From: Elusimicrobia bacterium GWA2_56_46
GTDB lineage: Bacteria > Elusimicrobiota > Elusimicrobia > Elusimicrobiales > UBA9959
Assembly: GCA_001799575.1 (NCBI GenBank)
Contig: MGTT01000018.1
Location: 77,404 to 126,581, forward strand
Length of the DNA: 49,178 bases
Reading direction: 5' to 3'
Part shown: one piece after another, positions 40,214 to 49,178 of the stretch
How the letters are laid out: each line of letters starts with the position of its first letter
Numbering within the stretch: position 1 is the stretch's first letter
Translations under genes and position numbers: made by a program
Notes under the pieces: model-generated
What the model saw: only the letters and a program-made list of their open reading frames with translations
The model's database searches: none
What the model was told of the DNA's origin: nothing

Positions 40214-41058
40214 TATTCCCCTACGGCCTTACGCTTCATTTCCCTGAGCGCCAGGATCCCGTCGTCAATGTCTTTCACATCCATCCCCGTGCGGCCGTAA
40301 TGAGCGTGTTCTATCGGCGAGTCGGGGCAGATATAAGTGCCCCGCCGCACGCCCTTAGAGTCCTTTTCAAGCCCCAGCCAGATGAGCCAGGGATAGAGAT
40401 CGCCAAAATTCCTGACGATAAGCTCGGCGCCGCTGCGCGAGACCAGTCTCTCGTCTCCGAAGCCGTCCAGGACGGCCGCGGAATGATAGCCGGCGTCCTT
40501 GGCCGCGGCTACATCCAGGTGGGTATCGCCCACGACATAGACGTCGGCCGGGCGGATCTTCGCCTTCAGAAGTTTCTCCGCCCTCTCAACGGCTTTCATC
40601 AGCACTTTGCTCCTGATATGGGAATCGCAGCCGTAGCCTCCGAAAGCGAAGTATTTATTAAAACCGGAGGGCTCAAGTTTTACCAGCGCGCCCTCTTTCA
40701 GATTCCCGGTTCCAAGACCGACCATCACGTCTTTCCTTTTCGAAAGCATGACCAGGAGTTTTTCCACGCCGTTCAGCTTGGAATAATTCCCCGACTTCAG
40801 CGACCGCTTCACTTCCGCCGGGAGGAAGCCCAGGTATTTAAGCTCCAGTTCCCTGAACTGTTTCACGGTCGGCTTTTTGCCGCAGGCGTGTTTAAAGGCG
40901 ACGGCGAAATTTTCCTTGTCCGTGGCGCCCTGCAGTGAAAACTTATCGCAGATCTTATCCACGCCGCACATTTCTTTTACCGCTTTATTAAGCCCCCGCG
41001 CCCCCGCCCCCCCCGCCTTAATAAGCGTCCCGTCGATATCAAAAAGCACTATCTTCAT
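40213..41058 (-). CDS. HAD-family phosphatase
   Basis: 281 residues. Motif I FDIDGTL (D6, D8), motif II GLGTGN, motif III Lys region, motif IV VVGDTHLDVAAAKDAG. A phosphoglycolate-phosphatase-like core with a helical cap (about 15-90) and an extra C-terminal segment of about 50 residues (from KGVRRGTYICPDSP). Substrate likely a sugar phosphate, given the coupled SIS isomerase, but this is inference. Confidence 0.9.
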   Translation of the reverse strand: MKIVLFDIDGTLIKAGGAGARGLNKAVKEMCGVDKICDKFSLQGATDKENFAVAFKHACGKKPTVKQFRELELKYLGFLPAEVKRSLKSGNYSKLNGVEKLLVMLSKRKDVMVGLGTGNLKEGALVKLEPSGFNKYFAFGGYGCDSHIRSKVLMKAVERAEKLLKAKIRPADVYVVGDTHLDVAAAKDAGYHSAAVLDGFGDERLVSRSGAELIVRNFGDLYPWLIWLGLEKDSKGVRRGTYICPDSPIEHAHYGRTGMDVKDIDDGILALREMKRKAVGE

Positions 41059-41088
41059 GGTGTAATCTCCCGGAGTATTAAGCGTATA

Positions 41089-42072
41089 CTAAAACTTCTT
41101 TTTGAGGGTGATTTTCTGGGCGTCGCCCAGGACGCCGAAAGGGGTCACCGAATAATCCACCTGCGTGCCCAGCAGATTCACGCCCGCGCCTACGCTGAAA
41201 CCCCTGTTCCTGGTATCGATGACGGCGTTATTCATCATGTAACCGGTTCTTAAGGCGAAACCGGGTATAAAGCTGTATTCCGTGCCTACGCTTACATCCG
41301 TCTGTTTATCGTATATCAGCCGCTTGACGTCCAAAGCCATGTTGAAGCCCGGCACGATGTTAAACAGAAGCCCGGCGGCGAACGTTAGAGGCAGCGGATC
41401 TTTCTGGCTTATATATTTCATCGGGGTACCCAGATTCTGGACCGACAGGCCGGCGCTGACCGGCAGCTTGCCTAAGCCACTGGTCATACCCAGATCCACA
41501 GCCACCGCCGAAGCCTTTTCACCGGCGATAGCCCCTTCAACATATTTGACCGCCATGCCCAGCCTGGATACGCCCATTGATCTTGCCAGGGCGATGGAAA
41601 CGGACTGGTCATAAGCGCTGAAACTGCCCGAAGCGCGCCTGTCCGCCCCGCGGGTCTCCATGGAACCGCTGGTCAGCCGCGTAACGCCCAATCCGATAGC
41701 CAACCCCGCGCCCCGCAGCCCGCTTCCCGTCCCCAACCCCATCGGCAGCCCAATGCCGATGAAGTCATGTTTGGAATCCAGCAGCCAGTTGGTATGGCTG
41801 AAGCCGAATTCCACGCCCCTTAAGGAGGCCAGCCCCGCCGGGTTATAAGAGATCGCGTTGACGCCGTCGGCCGCCGCGGTATAAGCCGACCCCATGGAAA
41901 CGGCCCGGGCGTCGGTATCTATTCTAAGAAATTCCGCGCCGGATTCCAAAGCCTCGCTCATTTTGGCGGCGGGCATGAAGACAAAAAACAAGGCCAGGAT
42001 CAGGAACCAGGGCCGGGACGCGATATAAATCGCTTCATTCAACCAGTTCTTTTTTGGGTTCGGTATATTCAT
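41089..42072 (-). CDS. PorV/PorQ-type outer-membrane protein
   Basis: 327 residues. Hydrophobic export signal at about 21-43. The block GAEFLRIDTDARAVSMGSAYTAAADGVNAISYNPAGLA, seen as DARAVSMGSAYTAAADG and ISYNPAGLA, is the hallmark of PorV/PorQ barrels. The body is a 14-stranded-type barrel and ends ITLKKKF with a terminal aromatic. In type IX secretion PorV carries cargo with a C-terminal tag across the outer membrane. It begins 10 bases after the giant protein gene, whose C-terminus looks like such a tag. Confidence 0.88.
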   Translation of the reverse strand: MNIPNPKKNWLNEAIYIASRPWFLILALFFVFMPAAKMSEALESGAEFLRIDTDARAVSMGSAYTAAADGVNAISYNPAGLASLRGVEFGFSHTNWLLDSKHDFIGIGLPMGLGTGSGLRGAGLAIGLGVTRLTSGSMETRGADRRASGSFSAYDQSVSIALARSMGVSRLGMAVKYVEGAIAGEKASAVAVDLGMTSGLGKLPVSAGLSVQNLGTPMKYISQKDPLPLTFAAGLLFNIVPGFNMALDVKRLIYDKQTDVSVGTEYSFIPGFALRTGYMMNNAVIDTRNRGFSVGAGVNLLGTQVDYSVTPFGVLGDAQKITLKKKF

Positions 42073-42082
42073 AAGATTTCCC

Positions 42083-45000
42083 TTACCTCACCACGGCGAA
42101 TTTGCCCGTCTTCTTTAACTTCTGCCCCGCTTTTTCGGCTTTGACAGCGTAATAGTAGACGCCGCTCGGGATATGCCCGTCCCAGGTATATTCATAGGCG
42201 TAAGCCAGGCCGTTTCCGTCGTCCAGGACGGCCGGCGCGGCGGTCAGTGCGCGCTCATGCGCCAGCCTGCCGGAAACCGTGTATACAGTTATGTCCACAC
42301 TGTCGGCTATACCGACCTCAATATGAAACACCGGCTTCGCCCCGCCCTTGGCCGGGTTCGGGAACACATACACCTCGCCCAGCCTGAACGCCGGATCCGC
42401 CGCCGGCACGCTCCCCGCCACCCGCATCCCGCTGCCCGCCTCCCGCGGATCGTCCACGGCTGAAACGACCGCCTGGTACTGCGAGAAATGCCGCACGGCC
42501 GCTTTAACCACTTGTCCGGCCGAGTCCACGCTGGATTCAAGCGGCTCCCATTCCTTTTGGGACGGGTTCCAGTAAGCCACGCCTATTTTCTCAACGGACT
42601 GGTCATACGGCTCGTACGGCAGGCTTATGACCACTGATCCGCGGAAAATCGCGCCCTCGGGGCCGAAGTCATACGCCGCGCCGCGCCTTTTGAGGCCTTT
42701 CGCGGACAGGGCCCGCTCCTTAATACTCTCTTCCTCTTCGGACGAACCGGCGTCCTCTATGGTGACGGCGAGGTCGCCGGCCAGCGCGCCGCCGGAGATC
42801 TCAGCGGAAGCGCCCTTGTCATGCCGCACCGCGCCGCCTTTCCGCGACGCTATCGTCTTCTTGACCACCACGCCCCATTCACCGCGCTCACGCGCCAGTT
42901 CCTCGTCAAACGGCGTGAATCCGGGCGTAAAAGAGGATGGGCTTATACTGTATCTGACTATCCGGTTATGGAAAGTGTCCGCGACCCACAGGTCTTTCCC
43001 CGGGGAAAAGTCCAGGGCGGACGGCGCGAAGATCCGCTTCCACCCGCGCGCCTCCGTAGTCCCGCCGAAGTTCAGAAGCGTTTGTCCGTCCGGCGCGAAT
43101 TTAAAGATGCCGCCGCCGCCCAGATCCGCCGCGTAAACCGCGCCTTGTGAATCGGTTCCGATGCCGCCGGGCCGCTTCAGGCCCGCATCACCGGCTGAGA
43201 TCGTCCGCAGCAACACGCCCTCGCCGCTGAATTCGATCAGCATTCCGCGGTTTATATCGCTCACCCATAAATTGCCGCCGGCGGCCAGCGCCAGCCCGTA
43301 CGGCCTGCCGGAGTTATTATAGAACCGCTTATACTCCGCCCAGCCGCACTCACGCGCCTCGTCCTCGCCGGGCTCCGCGCCGTCCCAATCCCTGGAGGCT
43401 TCCATGACCCCCGTGGCGAATGATCTGATAAAATCGCCCTCAGGGCCGAATATCTGCACCCGGCCGTTGTTCTTGTCGGCCGCGTAGATCAACCCCGCGC
43501 TAGACACAGCCACGTCGGTGGGCTGGATGAATTCCCCGCGCCGCCGGCCGGGGCCGGACTGATCCCGGCGCCCTGTCTTTTTTCCGATCTCAAGAACTAT
43601 CCGGCCGTCGCCCGACAATTTCAGCACTCTGTGGTTATCCGTGTCCGCGACATAAAGATAGCCTGTTGCGTCCACGGCCAGGCCGTGCGGCTTTGAGAAG
43701 TCGGCGTCGTCGTCGGCTTCCCATTTCCCGCGCCCGCTGCCCGCTTTCCAGTGACGCCGCCACTTCTTCCGGCCGCCCAGCTCAGCCAGCACGTCCCCCT
43801 CTTCGCTCAACTGGAGCAGACGGTTATTGCCGGTGTCCGAAACCCAGATCGTCCCGTCGGACGCGACGGCTATGCCGCGCGGGTGGTTAAGATCCACTTT
43901 CAGTTTCTCCCACCGGCCTATGGCCTGCGTCAGGTACGGCTTACCTATAAACACGCCGGATCTGACCAGCGCCGCGTTGCCCACCCTGTCCACGGCTTTC
44001 AGCCGCAGCGTATACCCGCTGGAAAGGCCGGCGGTGTTCCAGGGCGACAGAACTCCGGAGGCGGCCGCCGCGCCCGACGCTATGAAGACATAGCCGGAAG
44101 CGGCGCTCTCACCGGCCGCGTATTCAAGCGTCCAGGATGAAAGGACAAGATCGGAAACGCTCCCCTGCACGGCGAGAACGCCTTCCACCGCCTTTTCAAG
44201 CCCCACCGCGCCCGAGGCCGGGAAGTCAAGCGCCAGCAGCGGAACCGTCGCGTCCGCCGTAAACATCGCAGTACGCGCCGGTTCGCGGTTACCGGCTTTA
44301 TCAACACTGTAATACGCCACGCTCTGCGCCCCTTCCGAGGAAACGTACACCGGCCCCGAAACAGCCGCGAACGGCGCGCCGTTTAACGAAACATAGGCAG
44401 CCGCCGCGCCCGTGCCCGCGCCATCGCCGCTTATCAGCAGATCGTCGGACGCGCTGAACGACAACGGGGTATTGAAATTGATGAAAGTCATTCCTCCGGC
44501 GGAGTAACTCGGCGCGCCCACGGCAAGCAGTGTTACCGGCGGCACGGTGTCGTGTATTACCTCGAACGCGCCGGACACCGCGTAAACCGGATTGTCGGCG
44601 AAATCCGTGGCCGAAACCGTAAGTTCCCAGATACCGTCGTCCAGTCCTGCCGGATCCACATTCTGACCGACGGCAACGGCAACAACGTCCGGCATGCTCC
44701 CGCCGGGCACGCCTCTGTCTTCGATACGCGCCAGATACGCCGCTGTCCCGCGTACGCCCGATAAGCCGTCCGTCACGCTGAAATTTATACCCACGCCGTC
44801 TATTCCCGCCGTATATCTGCCGCCCGCCGACGGGCTGGAGATCGAGATAAGAGGCGCGTGTTTGTCTATATTGATATCCGGCACGGTCACTACGGACACA
44901 TTGCCGGCCAGATCCACGGCTTCGCCGCGCGCGGAAAGCCCGGCTTCCTCCACGGTCAATGCCAGGCCGCCGGGACAGCGCTCCACGCCGGACAGATTAT

Positions 45001-48000
45001 CGGAGCAGTTGAAATTTACCGCCACATCGGTATTGTTCCAGCCCGCCGCGTTCGGCGGCGTCCTTGAATACGCCAGCCGCGGCGCGGTGGTGTCTATACT
45101 GACAATTAAGGAAGCGCCGGCCGATAGACCCGCGTAGTCCATACAATGTCCGACGATGATCCGGCTTGAAACCTCCACGCCGATCGTTTCGGCCGGGGTG
45201 CAATAGGCTATGCCCGATACGGTGTCGGTTCCGGAGAATATCACCGAGACTGGAGTGTTGTTCCAGCCATAAGCGTTGCGCTCAGGCGTCCGCGAAACAG
45301 ATACTACCGGATTTGTAAAATCCATTTTCAACGCGGAGCTGGAGCAGGCCGTATTACCCAGACCGTCCGAAGCGTCGTACTTCAGGGTATGGACGCCCTC
45401 GGAAGGCCCGGCAAAGGGCGATGAGTAAACCGTAAAAGTATCGGTATCCAGCGCGTAATGAACGGCTTGTACGCCCGACAGCGCGTCGGTGGAAACAAGC
45501 GCCACCGCGCCGGGGGACACATACCAGCCATTGGCGCCCGCGGTACCGGCCGGCGCCATAGATATTTCAGGAGGGGTGTTATCCAAGGCGATCGTGCTTC
45601 TGCCAACCGCCGCGATATTGCCCAATACATCCCCGGCATTGTAATCCATGTAGTAAAATCCGTCCGCCGCGCCCCAGGCGGAAAAAGAGAAAGTGGAGAC
45701 AAACGCCTCTCCCTGCTTCGGCTCCGGATTCTCAAAAGTCAGCTCTTTAACTATCGCACCGCCGGCTTTCAAACTTATAACCTGTCTTCTTACGCCCAGG
45801 CCTATCCCGTCGCCGGACAGCGCCAGATCGTCCAGGCTTGCGAGCTTCAGCTCCGTCTCTTTCCTTATATACGTGCTCCCGCCGCCCTCGTACCGCGGCC
45901 CGCTCACCGTCAGTTCCGTCACCGGCGCCAGAACATCGTGCACCACCTCGAACGTCCCGCCGGACAGCGCGCTTGAATTATCAGCGAAATCCGTCGCCGA
46001 AACCATAAGTTTCCAGACACCATCGTCTATGTCCAGCGGCTCTATGACTTGCCCGTCTGCCACGGCCACGCGCGCCGGCCGGCCGCCGCGAGGACTGCCC
46101 CTATCACCGGTCTGCTCAAGCCAGGCGGTAAACCCCGGCGCCGGGTCAAAATTATCTCTCACCGCGAATCCGACCCCGATCCCGCCGCGCGTCGCCACAA
46201 AAACGCTTCCCGCAGCGGGCGAAGAAATAGTTATAACCGGCGCGGAGCCGTCCGCATTCACCGGCGACGATTTGACCGCTTCCAGATTACCAGCTCCGTC
46301 CGTGCTTCGGAATTCAATGATATGCGTGCCCTCCGTGAGTGCGAACGGGCCGGAATAAAGCCGAAAAGGCGTGGAACTGCCGGCGTCAATACGATATTCC
46401 GTGAACGCAACCCCGCTGGATGTGGCGTAAACGACAGGATCCTGCGCTCTTAAAATGATACTTGATGCCGCGTTTACATACAGTCCGCCGTCAGGCGAAT
46501 GATGGGATAGGCTGGAGAATTCCAATGCTGTGGACGGCGGGACATTATCAGTGCTCTCGCCGAAAATGCCGAAGACAGAGGCCAGCAGCGTTATCTCGAC
46601 CCGGATCTCTTTTCTGTAGAAATCGCGGATTTGGCCGGGCACCTTCGCCAGCGTGCCGTCCGCCTCATAATGATATAGATAAATATCGCTTTCTGCGATA
46701 TTGAACTGCGCCAGCGTAGAAGTGGAATACCGGAAAGTCAGCATGAGCGGCGGAGAAAAAGACACATTTTCAGGGCCCACCTGATATATCCCGCTGACCG
46801 GGTAAATCCCTTCCGCCTCCGCTGCGCCCAGAATGACGGCGCCCGCGCCGGACGACGTCTCCACGGCGGCCAGTTCAATCGGCAGGCTCGCGTTGGCAAA
46901 AACTTCCGGCTGTTCGGAAATCATGGAAGCGCTGGCCGCATAATACGCCCCTACCGTGCCATATGCGCCGGCCTGGGCAAACCCTCCCCCTATGCCCCCG
47001 CGCACGGTAATGGATCCGCCGAAATTTCCGTACAAACCGACACGCCCGCCGGATCCCCCGCCGCCGCCGCGCTGATTTCCCGCGCCGCCCGCGCCGCCGT
47101 CTACGTCTACCAGACCCGCACCGTTCAGAATACCGGCCCTTATATTTATGCCGCCGCCGGATCCCCCGCCAGCGCCGTAATCCCCGTTTGTCGAACCAGC
47201 CCCGCCTTTGGAGATCAAGCCGCCATTAACTGTGAGCATCCTGCCCACGACAAGATTTATCGTGCCGCCGCCCGCGCCGCCGATAACACCATTTCCGCCC
47301 CCGCCGCCCGAACCCGCATCCTCGGGCCAGCTTATGGAACCGTAACTTATCCCCCCCAAAGCGCCGCCGTGGCCTTTCCCGCCGGAACCGCCGTAGCCTG
47401 CTCCCCCGCCGCCGGCCGACAAAGAACCGGCCCCGCCGCCAGCACCGGATCCGCCTATTCCGGACAAACCGCCCGTGTAACCCAGACCGCTCACATCCAC
47501 GCTGCCGCCGGCCTCCACTACCATGTCATTTATTACCCTTATGTTAACCGCATATGACTTTTGCGCGCCGTTGGCCCGATGCGTAACCTTGCTGCCACTT
47601 TTCACTAAAAGATTGCCTATCGTCCACTGCGATAGTCCCGTTTGTTCCAGCACGGAACCGCGCCCGCTGCCGCTTTCAAGCACCACGCTGCCGAGCGCCG
47701 TCAGGCTCGATATCCGCAGCGTCGCGCCAGAAAGCGTAAGCGTGGATACAGACGGGAATGTCATCGTTGCGATACTGATATCATTTAACCCGGGCAGTAG
47801 CACGCTCCCGCCGGGGAAATTGCTTTCACCAGTTAAGTTCTCAAGACGGTTCACACCGCTGAATTCCGCAGTGCCCATAATGTTGATGCGCTCCACTCCG
47901 CTAAACCGCGTTTCGGAGTTCCCGAACATAACCGCGTCCACCGTAATAGTTGACGCGCCCAACATAGCCGACGTAATAACGGTCACACCGGATAAACCCG

Positions 48001-49178
48001 CGCTGCCGGCCGATGTACGCGATACCACCAGCCTGGACTTAGCACCGCTGTGTACATAAATTGTCCCGGCGCCGCCAACACTACCCTGACCACTATACCC
48101 CCCGTCTGCGCTCATTATCAGGTTTGAATTGTCGGATTCTGAAGCGACCACGACTATCCGCCCGCCGGCGCCGCCGCCAGCCCAACCGCCATAACCTCCG
48201 TCGGCGTTCAACCGCCCGTTCCCAATTAGATTCCCGGTTTTTATATTTATGCTGCCGCCGCCGCCAGCGCCAGAGCTGTTATCTCCATCGTTTCCCCGCA
48301 CGTCTATGAAACCATTCAATGCTACGCTGCCCGCCTCAAGGATAAATGCGCCGCCGCCGCTGCTGCCGATGGATTGGTTCTGTCCATGCCCGCCGCCGCT
48401 GCCCAGATCCATGGGATCTATAAGCGACCCGTAGCCGCGCCCGCCAACACCGGCATTATAAGATGCCGCCGTGCCGCCATCGCCACCATGCCCGCCACCA
48501 CCTCCGCGGCCCCAACCACGGTAGGACTCGCCTCCGCCGCCGGGGCCATACCCGCCCCTGTGCACGTACGGATCGCCACCCGAATAGCCAAGCCCCCTCA
48601 AACTCACCGACGCGCCTTCTTCCATGACAAACTCGCCCGATACTTTCAAACTCACGACGTAAGAACGCGTTGTGGTATTGCCCGTGTGCTCCAATCGCGA
48701 GCCCGAACGCAGCGTCAACGCGGATAAATCTATCTTGTAGCCGGTATTCTGCGCCAGCACCGCGTTGCGATGCACAACAACGCTGCCCGCTGATAATGTC
48801 CCGGTTGAAAGCAACAGGGTCGGCGACTTTGTCCCATCGTTCCCGCCCAGCGCAAGCGAACCGAATGAAATGGCAGGGTTCGTGGAATAAGTCACAACCC
48901 TGACGTTTTCATTAATGATTACAGGTTCGCCAGCTGCTGGAACCGCGCCGTTATCCCAGTTCGCAGCATTGTTCCAGTCACCGCCGCTCGCGCCTACCCA
49001 GGTCTCACCCGGATTACGCGGTGTGCGTGTGGAATCCAGAACTGTAAATTCGGATGCTACCATTCCATTGTTCATAACGGCAACGCGCGCGTAATATGTG
49101 GTATTCCCGGATAAGCCGGTGAATGCCACGCTCGTGCCGACCGTTGCCGATGATATGATCCCAGAACTAAAATCAGAC
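42083..49178 (-). CDS. Giant multidomain surface protein with NHL repeats and C-terminal sorting-like domain (5' end outside window)
   Basis: At least 2364 residues; the frame continues past the right edge, where it reads SDFSSGIISSATVG. Order from the N-terminal side: a fibronectin-like module (about 49178-49000), two Gly-rich beta-helix-like regions full of GGxGG (about 48590-48120 and 47490-46980), several Ig/HYR-like modules with 'DTxPPVTxL' and 'YxVDxAGN' motifs (about 46500-43930), a six-bladed NHL propeller (repeats such as HPRGIAVASDGTIWVSDTGN; about 43925-42945), a ZU5-like segment (about 42790-42460), and a C-terminal domain EVYVFPNPAKGG...GVYYYAV...KTGKFAVVR (42385-42083) resembling T9SS type A or FlgD-like tails. 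Probably a cell-surface adhesin exported with the help of the adjacent PorV-like protein. Confidence 0.9.
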   Translation of the reverse strand, partial: SDFSSGIISSATVGTSVAFTGLSGNTTYYARVAVMNNGMVASEFTVLDSTRTPRNPGETWVGASGGDWNNAANWDNGAVPAAGEPVIINENVRVVTYSTNPAISFGSLALGGNDGTKSPTLLLSTGTLSAGSVVVHRNAVLAQNTGYKIDLSALTLRSGSRLEHTGNTTTRSYVVSLKVSGEFVMEEGASVSLRGLGYSGGDPYVHRGGYGPGGGGESYRGWGRGGGGGHGGDGGTAASYNAGVGGRGYGSLIDPMDLGSGGGHGQNQSIGSSGGGAFILEAGSVALNGFIDVRGNDGDNSSGAGGGGSINIKTGNLIGNGRLNADGGYGGWAGGGAGGRIVVVASESDNSNLIMSADGGYSGQGSVGGAGTIYVHSGAKSRLVVSRTSAGSAGLSGVTVITSAMLGASTITVDAVMFGNSETRFSGVERINIMGTAEFSGVNRLENLTGESNFPGGSVLLPGLNDISIATMTFPSVSTLTLSGATLRISSLTALGSVVLESGSGRGSVLEQTGLSQWTIGNLLVKSGSKVTHRANGAQKSYAVNIRVINDMVVEAGGSVDVSGLGYTGGLSGIGGSGAGGGAGSLSAGGGGAGYGGSGGKGHGGALGGISYGSISWPEDAGSGGGGGNGVIGGAGGGTINLVVGRMLTVNGGLISKGGAGSTNGDYGAGGGSGGGINIRAGILNGAGLVDVDGGAGGAGNQRGGGGGSGGRVGLYGNFGGSITVRGGIGGGFAQAGAYGTVGAYYAASASMISEQPEVFANASLPIELAAVETSSGAGAVILGAAEAEGIYPVSGIYQVGPENVSFSPPLMLTFRYSTSTLAQFNIAESDIYLYHYEADGTLAKVPGQIRDFYRKEIRVEITLLASVFGIFGESTDNVPPSTALEFSSLSHHSPDGGLYVNAASSIILRAQDPVVYATSSGVAFTEYRIDAGSSTPFRLYSGPFALTEGTHIIEFRSTDGAGNLEAVKSSPVNADGSAPVITISSPAAGSVFVATRGGIGVGFAVRDNFDPAPGFTAWLEQTGDRGSPRGGRPARVAVADGQVIEPLDIDDGVWKLMVSATDFADNSSALSGGTFEVVHDVLAPVTELTVSGPRYEGGGSTYIRKETELKLASLDDLALSGDGIGLGVRRQVISLKAGGAIVKELTFENPEPKQGEAFVSTFSFSAWGAADGFYYMDYNAGDVLGNIAAVGRSTIALDNTPPEISMAPAGTAGANGWYVSPGAVALVSTDALSGVQAVHYALDTDTFTVYSSPFAGPSEGVHTLKYDASDGLGNTACSSSALKMDFTNPVVSVSRTPERNAYGWNNTPVSVIFSGTDTVSGIAYCTPAETIGVEVSSRIIVGHCMDYAGLSAGASLIVSIDTTAPRLAYSRTPPNAAGWNNTDVAVNFNCSDNLSGVERCPGGLALTVEEAGLSARGEAVDLAGNVSVVTVPDINIDKHAPLISISSPSAGGRYTAGIDGVGINFSVTDGLSGVRGTAAYLARIEDRGVPGGSMPDVVAVAVGQNVDPAGLDDGIWELTVSATDFADNPVYAVSGAFEVIHDTVPPVTLLAVGAPSYSAGGMTFINFNTPLSFSASDDLLISGDGAGTGAAAAYVSLNGAPFAAVSGPVYVSSEGAQSVAYYSVDKAGNREPARTAMFTADATVPLLALDFPASGAVGLEKAVEGVLAVQGSVSDLVLSSWTLEYAAGESAASGYVFIASGAAAASGVLSPWNTAGLSSGYTLRLKAVDRVGNAALVRSGVFIGKPYLTQAIGRWEKLKVDLNHPRGIAVASDGTIWVSDTGNNRLLQLSEEGDVLAELGGRKKWRRHWKAGSGRGKWEADDDADFSKPHGLAVDATGYLYVADTDNHRVLKLSGDGRIVLEIGKKTGRRDQSGPGRRRGEFIQPTDVAVSSAGLIYAADKNNGRVQIFGPEGDFIRSFATGVMEASRDWDGAEPGEDEARECGWAEYKRFYNNSGRPYGLALAAGGNLWVSDINRGMLIEFSGEGVLLRTISAGDAGLKRPGGIGTDSQGAVYAADLGGGGIFKFAPDGQTLLNFGGTTEARGWKRIFAPSALDFSPGKDLWVADTFHNRIVRYSISPSSFTPGFTPFDEELARERGEWGVVVKKTIASRKGGAVRHDKGASAEISGGALAGDLAVTIEDAGSSEEEESIKERALSAKGLKRRGAAYDFGPEGAIFRGSVVISLPYEPYDQSVEKIGVAYWNPSQKEWEPLESSVDSAGQVVKAAVRHFSQYQAVVSAVDDPREAGSGMRVAGSVPAADPAFRLGEVYVFPNPAKGGAKPVFHIEVGIADSVDITVYTVSGRLAHERALTAAPAVLDDGNGLAYAYEYTWDGHIPSGVYYYAVKAEKAGQKLKKTGKFAVVR

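Noticed and set aside
41089-49178. Complete type IX secretion locus
   Set aside because: Only a PorV-like protein and a possible cargo are present; none of the core secretion genes is in the window.

Overview
The window looks like a piece of chromosome from a Gram-negative, anaerobic or micro-oxic, moderately GC-rich bacterium. Several features recall uncultivated Elusimicrobiota-type genomes: a deoxyhypusine-synthase-like enzyme, a TRAP transporter with a TatT lipoprotein, a PorV/PorQ-type protein beside a giant C-terminally tagged surface protein, many alanine/glycine-rich envelope proteins, and a flavodiiron protein. The taxonomic reading is inference. I saw no rRNA, tRNA, CRISPR array, prophage or transposase. 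No stretch over 300 bases lacks a gene; the longest gap (37162-37432, about 270 bases) holds a MITE-like element.

Layout. (1) 1-2683, minus strand: start of dnaX, a beta-barrel protein, and a DHS-like enzyme. (2) 2848-12308, minus: five consecutive genes for large, low-complexity, membrane-anchored proteins of unknown function, two of them tandem paralogues, transcribed from an excellent sigma70-type promoter at 12401-12429. This is the best candidate for an undescribed envelope system. (3) 12426-16169, minus: a MurC-like ligase, an E1-like (ThiF/MoeB) enzyme, a MoaD/ThiS-like sulfur carrier and a flavodiiron protein. (4) 16239-23161, minus: accessory region with a repeat-rich secreted protein, a HEPN/MNT toxin-antitoxin pair, two fibronectin-like secreted proteins, a DUF4143-type ATPase and a fibre-like secreted protein, all separated by small palindromes. 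(5) 23296-29770, plus: an orphan coding remnant, a Cys-rich DUF6485 protein, RidA, MalQ, then TatT-DctP-DctQ-DctM (a TRAP transporter). (6) 29841-33055: a divergent GH3/GH16 pair for beta-glucan breakdown. (7) 33083-37161: a ferric-reductase-like flavocytochrome, a cyclophilin lipoprotein and an LtaS/MdoB-like phosphoglycerol transferase. (8) 37186-41058: a MITE, an SRAP (YedK/HMCES) protein, a response regulator, a winged-helix/nucleotidyltransferase protein, and a SIS isomerase with a HAD phosphatase. (9) 41089-49178, minus: a PorV-like protein after a giant surface protein that runs off the window.

The most unusual theme is the spacers. Many junctions carry one of two kinds of small repeat. 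The first is short palindromes in four families (A to D, defined in the features). The second is arrays of degenerate 6-14 bp 'words', each junction with its own word, often arranged as imperfect inverted repeats and often containing the stop codon of the upstream gene. One array (14-bp unit) is translated at the N-terminus of the TatT lipoprotein, and another (7-bp unit, 14 exact copies) joins the E1-like and MoaD-like genes, so copy-number change could alter expression. A 265-bp element with 31-bp terminal inverted repeats has inserted at the end of the SRAP gene and supplies its last residues and stop codon.

Long open frames antisense to most genes are a by-product of GC-rich codon use and were not annotated.
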